DNA of 32,546 nucleotides from Sedimentisphaerales bacterium (GTDB lineage Bacteria; Planctomycetota; Phycisphaerae; Sedimentisphaerales; Anaerobacaceae): assembly GCA_030603595.1 (NCBI GenBank), contig JAUVXL010000019.1, positions 1 to 32,546 on the forward strand. Direction: 5' to 3'. Of this stretch, positions 15,708 through 23,941 are shown piece by piece. Numbering within the stretch: the stretch's first letter is position 1; every line of letters starts with the position of its first letter. Made by a program: the position numbers and the translations under genes. The notes under the pieces were generated by a model that saw nothing but the letters and a program-made list of their open reading frames with translations, did not search any database and was not told where the DNA came from.

Positions 15708-15720
15708 AATGTGGTATAAT
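15692..15720 (+). promoter_or_regulatory. Candidate promoter of the pilM-like operon
   Basis: TAGAAA (15692-15697), 17-nt spacer, perfect TATAAT (15715-15720). Its -10 overlaps the mtaB -10 on the other strand, so the two transcription units may compete. The leader to ATG 15820 would be about 93 nt. A TTGACA at 15740-15745 has no good -10 downstream. Confidence 0.4.
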
Positions 15721-15746
15721 CTATATTTGTTGGAATGCCTTGACAA
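15718..15746 (-). promoter_or_regulatory. Candidate promoter of mtaB (near-leaderless)
   Basis: On the minus strand TTGTCA (15746-15741), 17-nt spacer, TAGATT (15723-15718): 5/6 and 4/6 matches. The predicted start near 15711 is about 4 nt from ATG 15707. Confidence 0.35.
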
Positions 15747-15819
15747 GGCTAATCAACTGGCGTTTGGATCCTAAGGCTTCTGCAAGATTGCAGAACTCAT
15801 TGAACATGGGAGGTTTGTA

Positions 15820-18057
15820 ATGCCCGCAGCAAACGAAACCGTCTGGGCTATCGACATAGGCAACAGTTCTCTCAAGGCATTGCGTCTGAGTACCGAGCAA
15901 GGTGCGTTGGAGGTTGTCGGATTCGATAACATCCGGCACGGCAAGATACTCTCAGGCAGCGGAGTAACGGATGTCGAGAAGGATGAGTTGGTTGCATTCA
16001 GTCTTCGACAGTTTGTGAACAAGCACGATTTGAATACGGATGCCGTTGTCGTATCCGTTCCGAGCCAGAACAGCTTTGCGCGGTTTGTGAGCCTGCCGCC
16101 CGTCGAGCCCAAGCGTATTCCGGAGATAGTGAAATTCGAGGCTGTCCAGCAGATTCCATTCGACATCAACGACGTTCAGTGGGACTGGCAGCGCATGAGC
16201 GACGAAGAAAGCGCCGAACTGAAGGTCGGGATATTTGCGATCAAGAACGATATTGTCAACACTGCTATCGAGCATTTCAGCCGCGAGGACATTCAGGTCA
16301 GCCACGTTCAGATGGCGCCGATGGCATTGTATAACTACATACGTCACGACCGCCCGGACCTGGTCAATTCCGACAACCTGGCGACCGTAGTGCTCAACGT
16401 CGGCGCCGAGATTACGGATTTGGTTGTTTGCACGAAATCCGCCGTGTGGCAGAGGTGTATTCTTTTGGGCGGAAACAGTTTCACAAAGGCGATAGCCGAT
16501 ACGTTCCACCTGAATTTCGAGAAGGCCGAGAAGCTCAAACGCACCGCGCCGGTGAGCAAGTATGCGCGCCAGATATTCCAGGCCATGCGCCCTGTTTTCA
16601 CGGAACTGGCATCGGAGGTTCAGCGTTCGCTTGGTTTCTATAAGAGCTCCAATCCGAACACGCGTGTTGGGCGGGTAGTGGCGATGGGCGGCGGAACGAA
16701 GCTCCGCGGTCTGCTGAAGTACCTTCAGCAGACGCTCCAGATGCCGGTCGAAAGGCCTGATGCTTTCAAGCATTTGGCGATTAGCTCAGGTGTTCCCGCG
16801 GCCAAATTCGGAGAAAATGTATGTGATTTCGGCGTTGTTTACGGCCTTGGGCTGCAGGGTCTTGGAATCGCTGGCATCGAGAGCAACCTGCTGCCTCGGA
16901 GCATGGTTCGCTCGATGGCGTGGGCCAGCAAGAGCCGATGGTTTCTGGGAGCAGCGTGCATACTGCTTGCGGCCTCTGCGATGGTGCTTGGCAAAGCGCT
17001 TTTTGACAGCATAAGCCACACCAAGAACAATCCGACTCGAATGCGAATACAAAAAATCATCAATGACGACAAACAAGCCAGGCGGAATTTGAACGATGCA
17101 GAGACGAGAATTGCAAGATACCAGGACGCAATAGACAGAGAGTTTGAGTTTCTCAAACATCGTGAGGTAGTTCCGCTTCTGCATGAGACGATTCTTGCCG
17201 CTTTGCCGAACGCCGAGAACAACCCGTCGCAGGCTAATCTCTACACCGCTTTTGCCAGGGGTGACGTCGAAGCCGTCACACAAACTCCTCGTAACCGACG
17301 GAAACAGATATTCGTGACGGATATGTCGGTTCGCTTCGTCGAGGACTTGGCGGCGGCGGCGTTCGAGGATACCGGCGTGCTGCAGGTTGGGCGCGACGGG
17401 CGCAGGTTGGGGCGGGTTGACGAAGAGGGCGTTCGAATCCGACCGGGCAGACCGCGGAGCGGGTCAAGTGCCCCGGAGCAACCATATACCAGGATGAGTG
17501 CGGTAGAGGCGGCTAAGAGGGCGAGCGAAGCGCCTGATGTGGGATTCGTAGTAACGATTTCGGGTTACAGTCCTTACGAGAGCATCCAGGCCTTGTTGGA
17601 TCCTCCGAACGTAGGGGGCCGGCCGGATCAGTGGGGTCTTGTGACACGATTGATGCACCTTCCAGATGTGAACAGTCCGTTTGAACTCTACGAAAAGACA
17701 AATCCCAAGCACTTCATACCTGACGTCGGCGATGTGGAAACGGGGAGCAAGACAACATTGAAAATGCCGATGGGCATTGGTGAAGAGAGCGCCAAGCCAT
17801 TCGGCACAGCCGTGCCTGGCTACCGGCGAGACAGCGTGGTCCTTGTTGATCCGATGACCAAAGAGATTATTAGCACAGTGCCAAAACTACGTTCAAACGG
17901 CGAGCCTCTGCTGGTGCGGGGCAAGCAGGTTTTTCAGGTGAACGATCATTGGTTTGTGTTGAAGATGAAGTTCACATGGCAAGCGACGCAAAGTGGTGCG
18001 GACGTTGAGACGGCCCTTATGGGTAGCAGCGGGTCGAGTCTAAACCCGGCGCGTTAG
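15820..18057 (+). CDS. PilM-PilN-like fusion protein (type IV pilus / type II secretion platform)
   Basis: A 745-residue protein. Residues 1-350 are an actin-like ATPase of the PilM family: phosphate-binding AIDIGNSSLKAL (10-21), VVVSVPSQNSFARFV, KFEAVQQIPFDINDVQWDW, the second phosphate motif VVLNVGAEITDLVV (190-203) and adenosine motif VAMGGGTKLRG (287-297). SNLLPR (355-360) then matches the NLLP signature that starts PilN proteins, followed by one membrane span (373-391) and a coiled region (400-445). So PilM and PilN are fused, placing the cytosolic ATPase on the inner membrane with a periplasmic part. The last 250 residues, with an Arg-rich low-complexity stretch, are longer than in any usual PilN. 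GGGAGGT lies 6 nt before ATG. It leads a three-gene operon. No PilB, PilC or secretin gene is in the window, so the machine assembled is unknown. Confidence 0.85.
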   Translation: MPAANETVWAIDIGNSSLKALRLSTEQGALEVVGFDNIRHGKILSGSGVTDVEKDELVAFSLRQFVNKHDLNTDAVVVSVPSQNSFARFVSLPPVEPKRIPEIVKFEAVQQIPFDINDVQWDWQRMSDEESAELKVGIFAIKNDIVNTAIEHFSREDIQVSHVQMAPMALYNYIRHDRPDLVNSDNLATVVLNVGAEITDLVVCTKSAVWQRCILLGGNSFTKAIADTFHLNFEKAEKLKRTAPVSKYARQIFQAMRPVFTELASEVQRSLGFYKSSNPNTRVGRVVAMGGGTKLRGLLKYLQQTLQMPVERPDAFKHLAISSGVPAAKFGENVCDFGVVYGLGLQGLGIAGIESNLLPRSMVRSMAWASKSRWFLGAACILLAASAMVLGKALFDSISHTKNNPTRMRIQKIINDDKQARRNLNDAETRIARYQDAIDREFEFLKHREVVPLLHETILAALPNAENNPSQANLYTAFARGDVEAVTQTPRNRRKQIFVTDMSVRFVEDLAAAAFEDTGVLQVGRDGRRLGRVDEEGVRIRPGRPRSGSSAPEQPYTRMSAVEAAKRASEAPDVGFVVTISGYSPYESIQALLDPPNVGGRPDQWGLVTRLMHLPDVNSPFELYEKTNPKHFIPDVGDVETGSKTTLKMPMGIGEESAKPFGTAVPGYRRDSVVLVDPMTKEIISTVPKLRSNGEPLLVRGKQVFQVNDHWFVLKMKFTWQATQSGADVETALMGSSGSSLNPAR

Positions 18058-18099
18058 CGATGCCGAGAAATCAGCATTTATCAGATATGGTGAGCGAAG

Positions 18100-19479
18100 A
18101 TGAAAATAGAAATGTCGAATTTTAATATCAAGGACATCTTGGCCAAACTGAGTGTTCTAAAGAGTAATCTATCGCTGTTGGCCTCCATTGCCATAGCGTT
18201 GGTTGCTGTGCTCCTTTTTATCCCGGTAAAGCTCGTCAGCGGTAATCTGAAGGAGGCTGTGAAGCAGAAGAGTCTTAGGTTGGGAACCCAGGTTAAATCT
18301 GCGAAGAGGAGCACCGTTTCAAAGGACCAGTGGAAGGAGTTGGCGAAATACGAAGCGCTATACGAAAACGACGCCAACCAGATAGCCCTTCTTGCCGTTC
18401 AGAGCACGCAGCGTCAGTTGTGGAGCTATAGCATATTCCCCGAACCGAACGACCAATCATCCGCGATATTCAAGATGTTCGGCGACAATTATCGACTCGG
18501 GATTGACGGCCTGCTGAATAGCGTCAATGCGAGCGACTGTCCAACGGACGAGGAGTTGAGTCAGGGTATGGCAAAAGCATCGGCGACTTCGCCTGTCGGC
18601 GGCGCTGCTCGGCAATATTCTACTCTTTCTTCGCGTCCACATTCGCCGAGTGGTGCTTATTTGAGATATGCCGGGCCTCGCAGGAACTCGCCCGGCTCGC
18701 CAAAATCCGTTGAGTCAACGATACTTGACGAGATTTGCCTTAGCAGGGCTAAATCGATTTCCGTCTATGCGGACCCGCTGGACTTGCCCGGCTACGAGTT
18801 TTGGGGTGAGTACAGATATGATGTCAAACCCGAAGATGCGGTTCAGGATTGCTGGTATTATCAACTGGGCTACTGGGTGATCGAGGATGTTTTCTCCACT
18901 ATCGCCGGCATGAATTCCGGCTCGGCCGACGTTCTCACGGCGCCTGTCAAGCGGCTTCTTGGAGTTAGTTTTAAGAGCGGCGGTAACGTTGGCTCATCGC
19001 GTGCTTCGTCATCGGGCGCGGTGCGAAGATCGGCAGTGAACCCGGTAAGAGTCAGGCCGGGCTATGTCGCCGCGGATCTGTCGGGCTCAATGGCGAATTC
19101 CTTCACCGGTCGAGTCAGCGACAATGACATTGACGTTATGCATTTCAATTTTTCAGTGGTAATCGCTGTCAAGTCGGTCCTGCCCTTCATGAAGGAGCTT
19201 TGCAGCGGCAAGCAGCATAAATTCAAGGGCTTTTTCGACGAACTGCCGCAGGAACAGACGTTTGAACACAATCAGATAACGGTCCTGCAGAGCAGGTTCA
19301 TTGCGGTTGACCGTCTCGACCAGTTTCACAGTCTGTATCGTTACGGCCAGGATGCCCTTGTCGAGTTGAGGCTTGTTTGCGAATATGTCTTTAACAAGAA
19401 CGCTTACGATGTCATCAAGCCCGCAGAAGTAAAGGTCGGGCCTAAGCCGCCGCCCAGACAGAGGGCGCCCCTGCGATAA
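18100..19479 (+). CDS. Membrane-anchored PilO-position protein, unusually large
   Basis: A 459-residue bitopic protein in the place where pilO normally follows pilN. One membrane span (about 24-45) is followed by a short charged region (50-75) and a periplasmic domain. Two Ser/Arg/Gly/Pro-rich stretches (about 165-200 and 300-330) interrupt it, and the C-terminal part (DIDVMHFNFSVVIAVKSVLPFMKELCSG through VELRLVCEYVFN) has the alternating strand/helix pattern of ferredoxin-like PilO folds, but typical PilO is only about 200 residues. Sequence similarity to PilO is not evident by eye. The gap to the PilM-N gene is 42 bp and the ribosome-binding site is weak; Met5 is an alternative start. It is probably part of an inner-membrane alignment complex. 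Confidence 0.75.
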   Translation: MKIEMSNFNIKDILAKLSVLKSNLSLLASIAIALVAVLLFIPVKLVSGNLKEAVKQKSLRLGTQVKSAKRSTVSKDQWKELAKYEALYENDANQIALLAVQSTQRQLWSYSIFPEPNDQSSAIFKMFGDNYRLGIDGLLNSVNASDCPTDEELSQGMAKASATSPVGGAARQYSTLSSRPHSPSGAYLRYAGPRRNSPGSPKSVESTILDEICLSRAKSISVYADPLDLPGYEFWGEYRYDVKPEDAVQDCWYYQLGYWVIEDVFSTIAGMNSGSADVLTAPVKRLLGVSFKSGGNVGSSRASSSGAVRRSAVNPVRVRPGYVAADLSGSMANSFTGRVSDNDIDVMHFNFSVVIAVKSVLPFMKELCSGKQHKFKGFFDELPQEQTFEHNQITVLQSRFIAVDRLDQFHSLYRYGQDALVELRLVCEYVFNKNAYDVIKPAEVKVGPKPPPRQRAPLR

Positions 19480-19595
19480 TCAGTTAGTGAGCGAACAAGC
19501 CCCGACCGTAAGGGAGGGGGGGTTATCCCGGCGATTACGCTTAGGGCTAAAATGAGTTGAAGTGAGGCACTTTAAACTTATTCGGGAAATAGGAA

Positions 19596-21605
19596 ATGGA
19601 TAAGATACTGGGTTTTTTAGAAGACCACGTCGAAAAAATAGCCTTGGGCATTGTTCTGATAATCGGTATGTGGCTTATTGTCACGCACGTAGTGCTCAGT
19701 CCCAACTCGGTTTCATACGACAATCAGAATCACAGTCCGGGAGCTATTGACGACTACATCCGCAGCGAGGCGCTCAAACTGGAGGAAGTGATGAATCGGC
19801 GGCCGACTGAGCCGGATATTTATGAGCCTCGATTGTCTGAATATAGTGAGCTTCTCGATTGTTCTATTAGGGGGGTTGATTTTGGCATTAGCCTTCCCGT
19901 TCCCGAGAGCAATCCTCAAGGCGGAACTATTGTAAGGAAGTATAATCTGCCCGACGTAGGGGCCGTTGGCGAACTTGTGGTCGGTCGCATCAGAGCGGTG
20001 GCTTATACTCCTCTCGAAGAGGTCACTGCCGAGAGTGCTTATGACAGTTCGAACTCGGAGCCAAACGACCTTGATCTTGTTACCGTGCAGGGAACCTATG
20101 ATATTGCGGCGCTTTACGCGAGCTTTGAAGATAGTTTTGCCGGAGCCGGTGTAAAGCCCCAGTGGCGCGATCCCTGTCTGGCCGTGCCGGTCTTTGCGGC
20201 CGTCCATCTGCAGAGACAGAAAAAAAGCGAGGACGGTCTTTGGGAGCAATGGGAGGATGTTCCGAGGACGAAGATAGACCATCGGCGGGATTTGTTTGCA
20301 GCCATTGAGGATGCGCGAATGCTTCCACCCGGGGGGCTTACGGTTCGTATGCTGCAGTACAGTAACAGAGCGATCCAGATGGATCTGTTGCAGCCTGCGG
20401 CTTATCAGATTGCCTCGGCGGACGAAGAGTGGTTTCCACCGCTGTTGTACGAGGAGTACGAGGCGATCCGAGCGTCCGAGGCGTTGGAGGAGCGTAGGCG
20501 AGCAAAGGAGGAGAAGGAGGAAGAAGAAAAGAGCACCGGTAGCGACACGGGCCGGCGCCGGACGTCGTCAACGAGCGGTCGAAGGAGCCTTGGCGGGGCC
20601 GGGGGCAGGACCGGATCGGTCTCCGACAGTTCTCGGACGTCATCCGGCCGGCGAACAAGCAGGAGCCCCGGCACATCCGGCGTGGGGTCCGCCTTCGGCG
20701 GACAGAGCGGCAGACTTGGCGCGAGCCGGAGTCGGACATCGAGAACTAGAACAGCACGAGACGAGACAGGTTCGTCCGAAACTCTGGCAGAGAGGCGAGA
20801 GGCAGCGGAAAAGCCGACGGTACAGGATGTGCACAATAAACTTGACGAACTTTCAATTGAATCGATAACGAGACTTCGGGATCTGGCCGAACTGGTGTTC
20901 TGGGCGCACGATGATACGGTCGAGCCTGGAGCCGAATACCGATATAGAGTCCGGCTCGGTGTTTTCAATCCCGTTGCGGGCAAGAATCAGTTGAGCCAGC
21001 GCGACGCGGCCAGGAATAATGAGGTAATCCTGTGGTCCGGTTTCTCGGCCCCGTCACAAGTGGCTGAAATTCCTCGGCGGTTGTATTTCTTTGCCAAGGG
21101 CATCCAGGAGGCGGCAAAGGAGGTTACTGTTCAGGTCTCCAAGTATATGCTCGGCTATTGGTACAGTGCGGACTTCAAGGTCAAGGGCGGCGAGATTATC
21201 GGCGATTTCGTGCAGGCCAAGGCCCCAAAGAAGCCAACAGAGCCGATCGGGAGGATCTTGTCTATTGCGGGTGGCTCGGCCGATGTCGATGCCGAACCCG
21301 AGGCGGTGGATTACGATACCGGCGTCGTGCTCGTTGATGTTGTGCCCGTGAACGATTGGTCCGGCGATAAGACGATGCGGGCGCGACAATACTTCGATAT
21401 GCTCTACAGCTATGACGGAACGCGTATCGAACGCATGCCGGTCGGCGACAAGTATTGGCCGGATGAATTACGCATGGTCCGAAGCGAGATACGCAATTCT
21501 CAGAGAGAGCCCAAGCAGCCCTTGCGAGGTTGGAGCGGCGCGACGACAAGGACGCCGAGAACAGGGACGCACAGCCCCTATTCCAGGTTTAGGGATGACG
21601 AATAG
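19596..21605 (+). CDS. Giant membrane-anchored protein of the pilus-like operon with Ser/Arg-rich linker
   Basis: A 669-residue protein without a recognised family. One membrane span (15-33) is followed by an extracytoplasmic domain (40-290), then an acidic-to-basic low-complexity region (295-405: Glu/Lys/Arg block, then Ser/Arg/Thr/Gly-rich), then a beta-rich domain whose VEPGAEYRYRVRLGVFNP resembles a fibronectin-III-like strand pair, and a basic Arg/Thr-rich tail. By position it could fill the PilP role (linking the inner-membrane complex to the outer-membrane pore), but no PilP motif is visible. The linker DNA contains the palindrome TCCGCC-TTC-GGCGGA (20688-20702) that also occurs in noncoding repeats here. 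AGGAA precedes ATG closely. It ends the operon. Confidence 0.72.
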   Translation: MDKILGFLEDHVEKIALGIVLIIGMWLIVTHVVLSPNSVSYDNQNHSPGAIDDYIRSEALKLEEVMNRRPTEPDIYEPRLSEYSELLDCSIRGVDFGISLPVPESNPQGGTIVRKYNLPDVGAVGELVVGRIRAVAYTPLEEVTAESAYDSSNSEPNDLDLVTVQGTYDIAALYASFEDSFAGAGVKPQWRDPCLAVPVFAAVHLQRQKKSEDGLWEQWEDVPRTKIDHRRDLFAAIEDARMLPPGGLTVRMLQYSNRAIQMDLLQPAAYQIASADEEWFPPLLYEEYEAIRASEALEERRRAKEEKEEEEKSTGSDTGRRRTSSTSGRRSLGGAGGRTGSVSDSSRTSSGRRTSRSPGTSGVGSAFGGQSGRLGASRSRTSRTRTARDETGSSETLAERREAAEKPTVQDVHNKLDELSIESITRLRDLAELVFWAHDDTVEPGAEYRYRVRLGVFNPVAGKNQLSQRDAARNNEVILWSGFSAPSQVAEIPRRLYFFAKGIQEAAKEVTVQVSKYMLGYWYSADFKVKGGEIIGDFVQAKAPKKPTEPIGRILSIAGGSADVDAEPEAVDYDTGVVLVDVVPVNDWSGDKTMRARQYFDMLYSYDGTRIERMPVGDKYWPDELRMVRSEIRNSQREPKQPLRGWSGATTRTPRTGTHSPYSRFRDDE

Positions 21606-21629
21606 CATTGGATTCGTCGGCGTAAACCT

Positions 21630-21668
21630 GGCCCAAGTACTCGCTCTTGGCCTCTTCCTTATTGTCTT
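21630..21668 (+). terminator. Possible terminator after the pilus-like operon
   Basis: GGCC-C-AAG and CTTGGCC form a 7-bp stem with one bulge around an 8-nt loop, followed by a T-rich stretch TCTTCCTTATTGTCTT. It lies about 25 bp after the stop at 21605. Confidence 0.3.
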
Positions 21669-21858
21669 GTGAATCTTTTCATCGAGAATTCTATCCTCGA
21701 CCATCAGGGCAAAGCCCTCTTTACATTGCCATTCGGGCACTTTCTTATTTATGCCCCATCTCAAAACCGGCAGTTCGTGGGGTGTGAAATTATTTTCTGG
21801 CAGGTGATTTGGGTGTTCGTCAACACTCGATCATAAGGCACAACACAGCCGCTATTGT

Positions 21859-21940
21859 CATTGCGAGGCCCCCTTGGGGCCGTGGCAATCTCCGGCTTTC
21901 GAGTCCGCCGGTGGCGGACCTACGGCTCCTTCGCAATGAC
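21859..21940. repeat. REP/MITE-like imperfect palindrome, copy B
   Basis: GTCATTGCGA (21859-21868) and TCGCAATGAC (21931-21940) are exact inverted repeats. The inside shares GTGGCAATCTCC and the core GAGTCCGCC-GGT-GGCGGA (21901-21918) with copy A at 3720-3816, but the inner stems differ. It lies between the two plus-strand operons. Confidence 0.8.
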
Positions 21941-22028
21941 GTAGCGCGTAATCCTTTGTCAGAAAGAGTCTTATAGTGTGCCAGAAAAATTAGCCACACC
22001 CTCCCGGATGTGCCGTTTCTTTTTGAAT

Positions 22029-22057
22029 TTGACAGCATTGAGTGTTTTTAGTAGAAT
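22029..22057 (+). promoter_or_regulatory. Promoter of the glmU-like / ACP / condensing-enzyme operon
   Basis: TTGACA (22029-22034), 17-nt spacer, TAGAAT (22052-22057): perfect -35, 5/6 -10 and ideal spacing. The transcript would start near 22064 and carry a GC-rich leader of about 210 nt before ATG 22274, long enough for post-transcriptional control, though no known riboswitch is recognised. Confidence 0.65.
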
Positions 22058-22273
22058 CCCACGATACGCCCCCTGAAGCGGGAATTTTTCTCCGCCTCGG
22101 TGGATTGGGGTGGTGATGACGAGCCCCCAGGGGGCGAGGCTGGGTCGGCCGAATTGAACTCCAAAGCAAGTTCGTCGGCGCGTCCGGCGGCGGGTCAGCT
22201 TTGGGCTGGCATCCCGCCTTGGCCGACAAGTGTATGTTGTCCGAGCAGATTATGGCGAAAGGAATAGTCATTT

Positions 22274-23560
22274 ATGCGATTAGTGTTGGTTGATAGATGT
22301 GAACAAGCGAGACGCAATTTTTACCCGTTGTCTTTGAATCGCCCGATCTGGGAGCTTCGATGTGGGTTCAGCTCGCTTGCCGAAAAGCTGACTGGGAAAA
22401 TTGGGGCTCAAGATGTCGCGTATTTTGTGCCTGATTATATGGCCGATGCCTATCGGGCCCAGCGGGGCGGCGCGGTGAATGATTTGTCCGCATTGGCCGG
22501 CGACGATTTGCTGATACTCGACGGTCGGGTCAAGGCCGATGCCCTGGATATTGCCTGCGCCGGATCGAGCGAGGTGGGCGTGGACGCCGAAGGCGGCGTA
22601 GTCTATGCGAGAATTGCGAAAAACGACCTCCCCGGGCTCGATGCTGAGGATATCGATGGCTTCATAAGCTCGGCGAAGGCGAAGTTGACGAATGTTAAGT
22701 GCTCGTATGCCAAGTGGGAATACACCTGGGATATGGTCTTGGCGAATCCCGAGCAGATCACGGCGGATTTCGCAGCGGCCGGTCGTAGTGGAATCGAAGG
22801 GACTATCGATGAACCCGGAGCAATCCTGGGAAGCAAGAAAGATGTGTATATAGCGTCCGGGGCGCGAGTGCATCCGATGGTCGTGATCGACGCCGAGCAT
22901 GGGCCTGTTTATATCGAAGAGGGAGTCGAGATTCATCCGTTCAGCAGGGTCGAAGGGCCTTGCTATATCGGCAAGAACTCGATACTCCTGGGCGCCAAGT
23001 GCAGGGAGGGCAATTCGATTGGGCCTGTTTGCAGGGTCGGCGGCGAGGTCGAGGAATCGATCATCCACGGACATTCCAACAAGTATCACGATGGCTTTCT
23101 CGGGCATGCCTACGTCGGCGAATGGGTGAACCTCGGGGCGCTGACGACCAACAGCGATTTGAAGAACGATTATTCGAGTGTCTCGGTGATATTGGACGGG
23201 CGCAGAGGCATCGATACGGGCTCGACGAAGGTCGGCTCGTTAATAGGGGACCATGCCAAGACGTCGATAGGAACGCTGCTCAATACCGGCTCGTACGTCG
23301 GGGCGATGACGATAATAATGGCGATGGGCAAGCCGTTGCCCAAGTATATCCCGTCTTTTGCATGGTTTATCGAGGGGGTTGTAACGAAGGGGTTCGGAAG
23401 GAGAAAACTCTACGAGACGGCCAAGACCACAATGAGCAGACGCGGCGGCAAGTGGACCGAGGCCGAAGAGGCGATGTGGGAAGAGATATTCCAGATTACG
23501 GCGCCGCAGAGGAAAAAAGCCGTGGCGAAGGGGCGAAAAGTAATGATGGCACGACGCTAA
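22274..23560 (+). CDS. GlmU-like sugar nucleotidyltransferase / acyltransferase (bacterial alternative GlmU family)
   Basis: A 428-residue protein of the GlmU-like family common in Bacteroidota and Planctomycetota. The N-terminal ~170 residues form a reduced nucleotidyltransferase-like domain (LVLVDRCEQARRNFYPLS; RPIWELRCG, where the R-P-IWELR motif is typical of this family). Residues about 180-350 form a left-handed beta helix with hexapeptide repeats (IDEPGAILG, IASGARVHPMVVID, IEEGVEIHPFSRVEG, IGKNSILLGAKC) and the family motif HGHSNKYHDGFLGHAYVGEWVNLGA before NSDLKNDY. It probably makes a UDP- or other NDP-sugar or acetylates a sugar phosphate for envelope polymers. AAAGGA lies about 10 nt before ATG. 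It is the first gene of an operon with ACP and a condensing enzyme. Confidence 0.87.
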   Translation: MRLVLVDRCEQARRNFYPLSLNRPIWELRCGFSSLAEKLTGKIGAQDVAYFVPDYMADAYRAQRGGAVNDLSALAGDDLLILDGRVKADALDIACAGSSEVGVDAEGGVVYARIAKNDLPGLDAEDIDGFISSAKAKLTNVKCSYAKWEYTWDMVLANPEQITADFAAAGRSGIEGTIDEPGAILGSKKDVYIASGARVHPMVVIDAEHGPVYIEEGVEIHPFSRVEGPCYIGKNSILLGAKCREGNSIGPVCRVGGEVEESIIHGHSNKYHDGFLGHAYVGEWVNLGALTTNSDLKNDYSSVSVILDGRRGIDTGSTKVGSLIGDHAKTSIGTLLNTGSYVGAMTIIMAMGKPLPKYIPSFAWFIEGVVTKGFGRRKLYETAKTTMSRRGGKWTEAEEAMWEEIFQITAPQRKKAVAKGRKVMMARR

Positions 23561-23576
23561 TACAGGAGACAAATCT

Positions 23577-23837
23577 ATGGCAACAGTGGAAGAAAGAGTT
23601 AAAACAGTAACGGCGCAGGTATTAAAGCTCAGTGCCGACGAGATTAAGAATGAGGACAACTTCACCGCCGACCTCGGGGCAGAGAGCGTGCAATCAATCG
23701 AGCTGGTTGCGATGTTCGAAGAGGAATTCGAAATTGAGATGGATGAAGATGCGGCGCTATCCGTGGAGACCGTCGGCAACGCGGTGGAGTTCATCGCGAG
23801 CGTGTGCAAGGAGCAGGGAGTCGAGGTCGAAGAGTAG
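23577..23837 (+). CDS. Acyl carrier protein
   Basis: An 86-residue acidic four-helix acyl carrier protein. The phosphopantetheine attachment Ser is Ser37 in DLGAESVQSIELV; the usual DSL triad reads ESV, a variant seen in dedicated rather than housekeeping ACPs. Helix III has DEDAAL. Ribosome-binding site AGGAGA lies 6 nt before ATG and the gene begins 16 bp after the GlmU-like gene, so they are co-transcribed. No fatty-acid synthesis genes (fabF, fabG, fabD) flank it. Its placement next to a Claisen-condensing enzyme suggests it carries an acyl group for a specialised pathway, but it could also serve fatty-acid synthesis. Confidence 0.93.
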   Translation: MATVEERVKTVTAQVLKLSADEIKNEDNFTADLGAESVQSIELVAMFEEEFEIEMDEDAALSVETVGNAVEFIASVCKEQGVEVEE

Positions 23838-23853
23838 AGAGCCGGGGCTCGCC

Positions 23854-23931
23854 ATGACAACGAAGGTAACAAATTTACCCGCCTATGGTGGGTTGCAGGC
23901 GGCGTTAAGTAAATGGCGTCGTACGATATGA
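23854..23931 (+). CDS. Possible 25-residue small ORF between ACP and condensing enzyme
   Basis: An ATG at 23854 opens a 25-codon frame (MTTKVTNLPAYGGL... ending WRRTI) that stops 10 nt before the next start at 23942. A weak GGGG lies 8 nt upstream. It could be a leader peptide coupling translation of the downstream gene or simply chance; there is no homology to judge by. Confidence 0.25.
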   Translation: MTTKVTNLPAYGGLQAALSKWRRTI

Positions 23932-23941
23932 AAGGATCTTT

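Larger units (their letters stand above)
21606..22273. other. Intergenic region between pilus-like operon and glmU-like operon
   Basis: No convincing gene is seen in this 668-bp stretch. It holds the terminator-like hairpin (21630-21668), REP-like palindrome copy B (21859-21940), a consensus promoter (22029-22057) and a GC-rich leader (22058-22273) with inverted-repeat potential around CCCCCAGGGGG (22127-22137). Short minus-strand open frames here run through the palindromes and have no ribosome-binding site. Confidence 0.55.

Noticed and set aside
21468-21764. 98-codon minus-strand frame at the end of the pilus-like operon
   Set aside because: It overlaps the coding end of the 669-residue protein and a terminator-like hairpin, without start signals.
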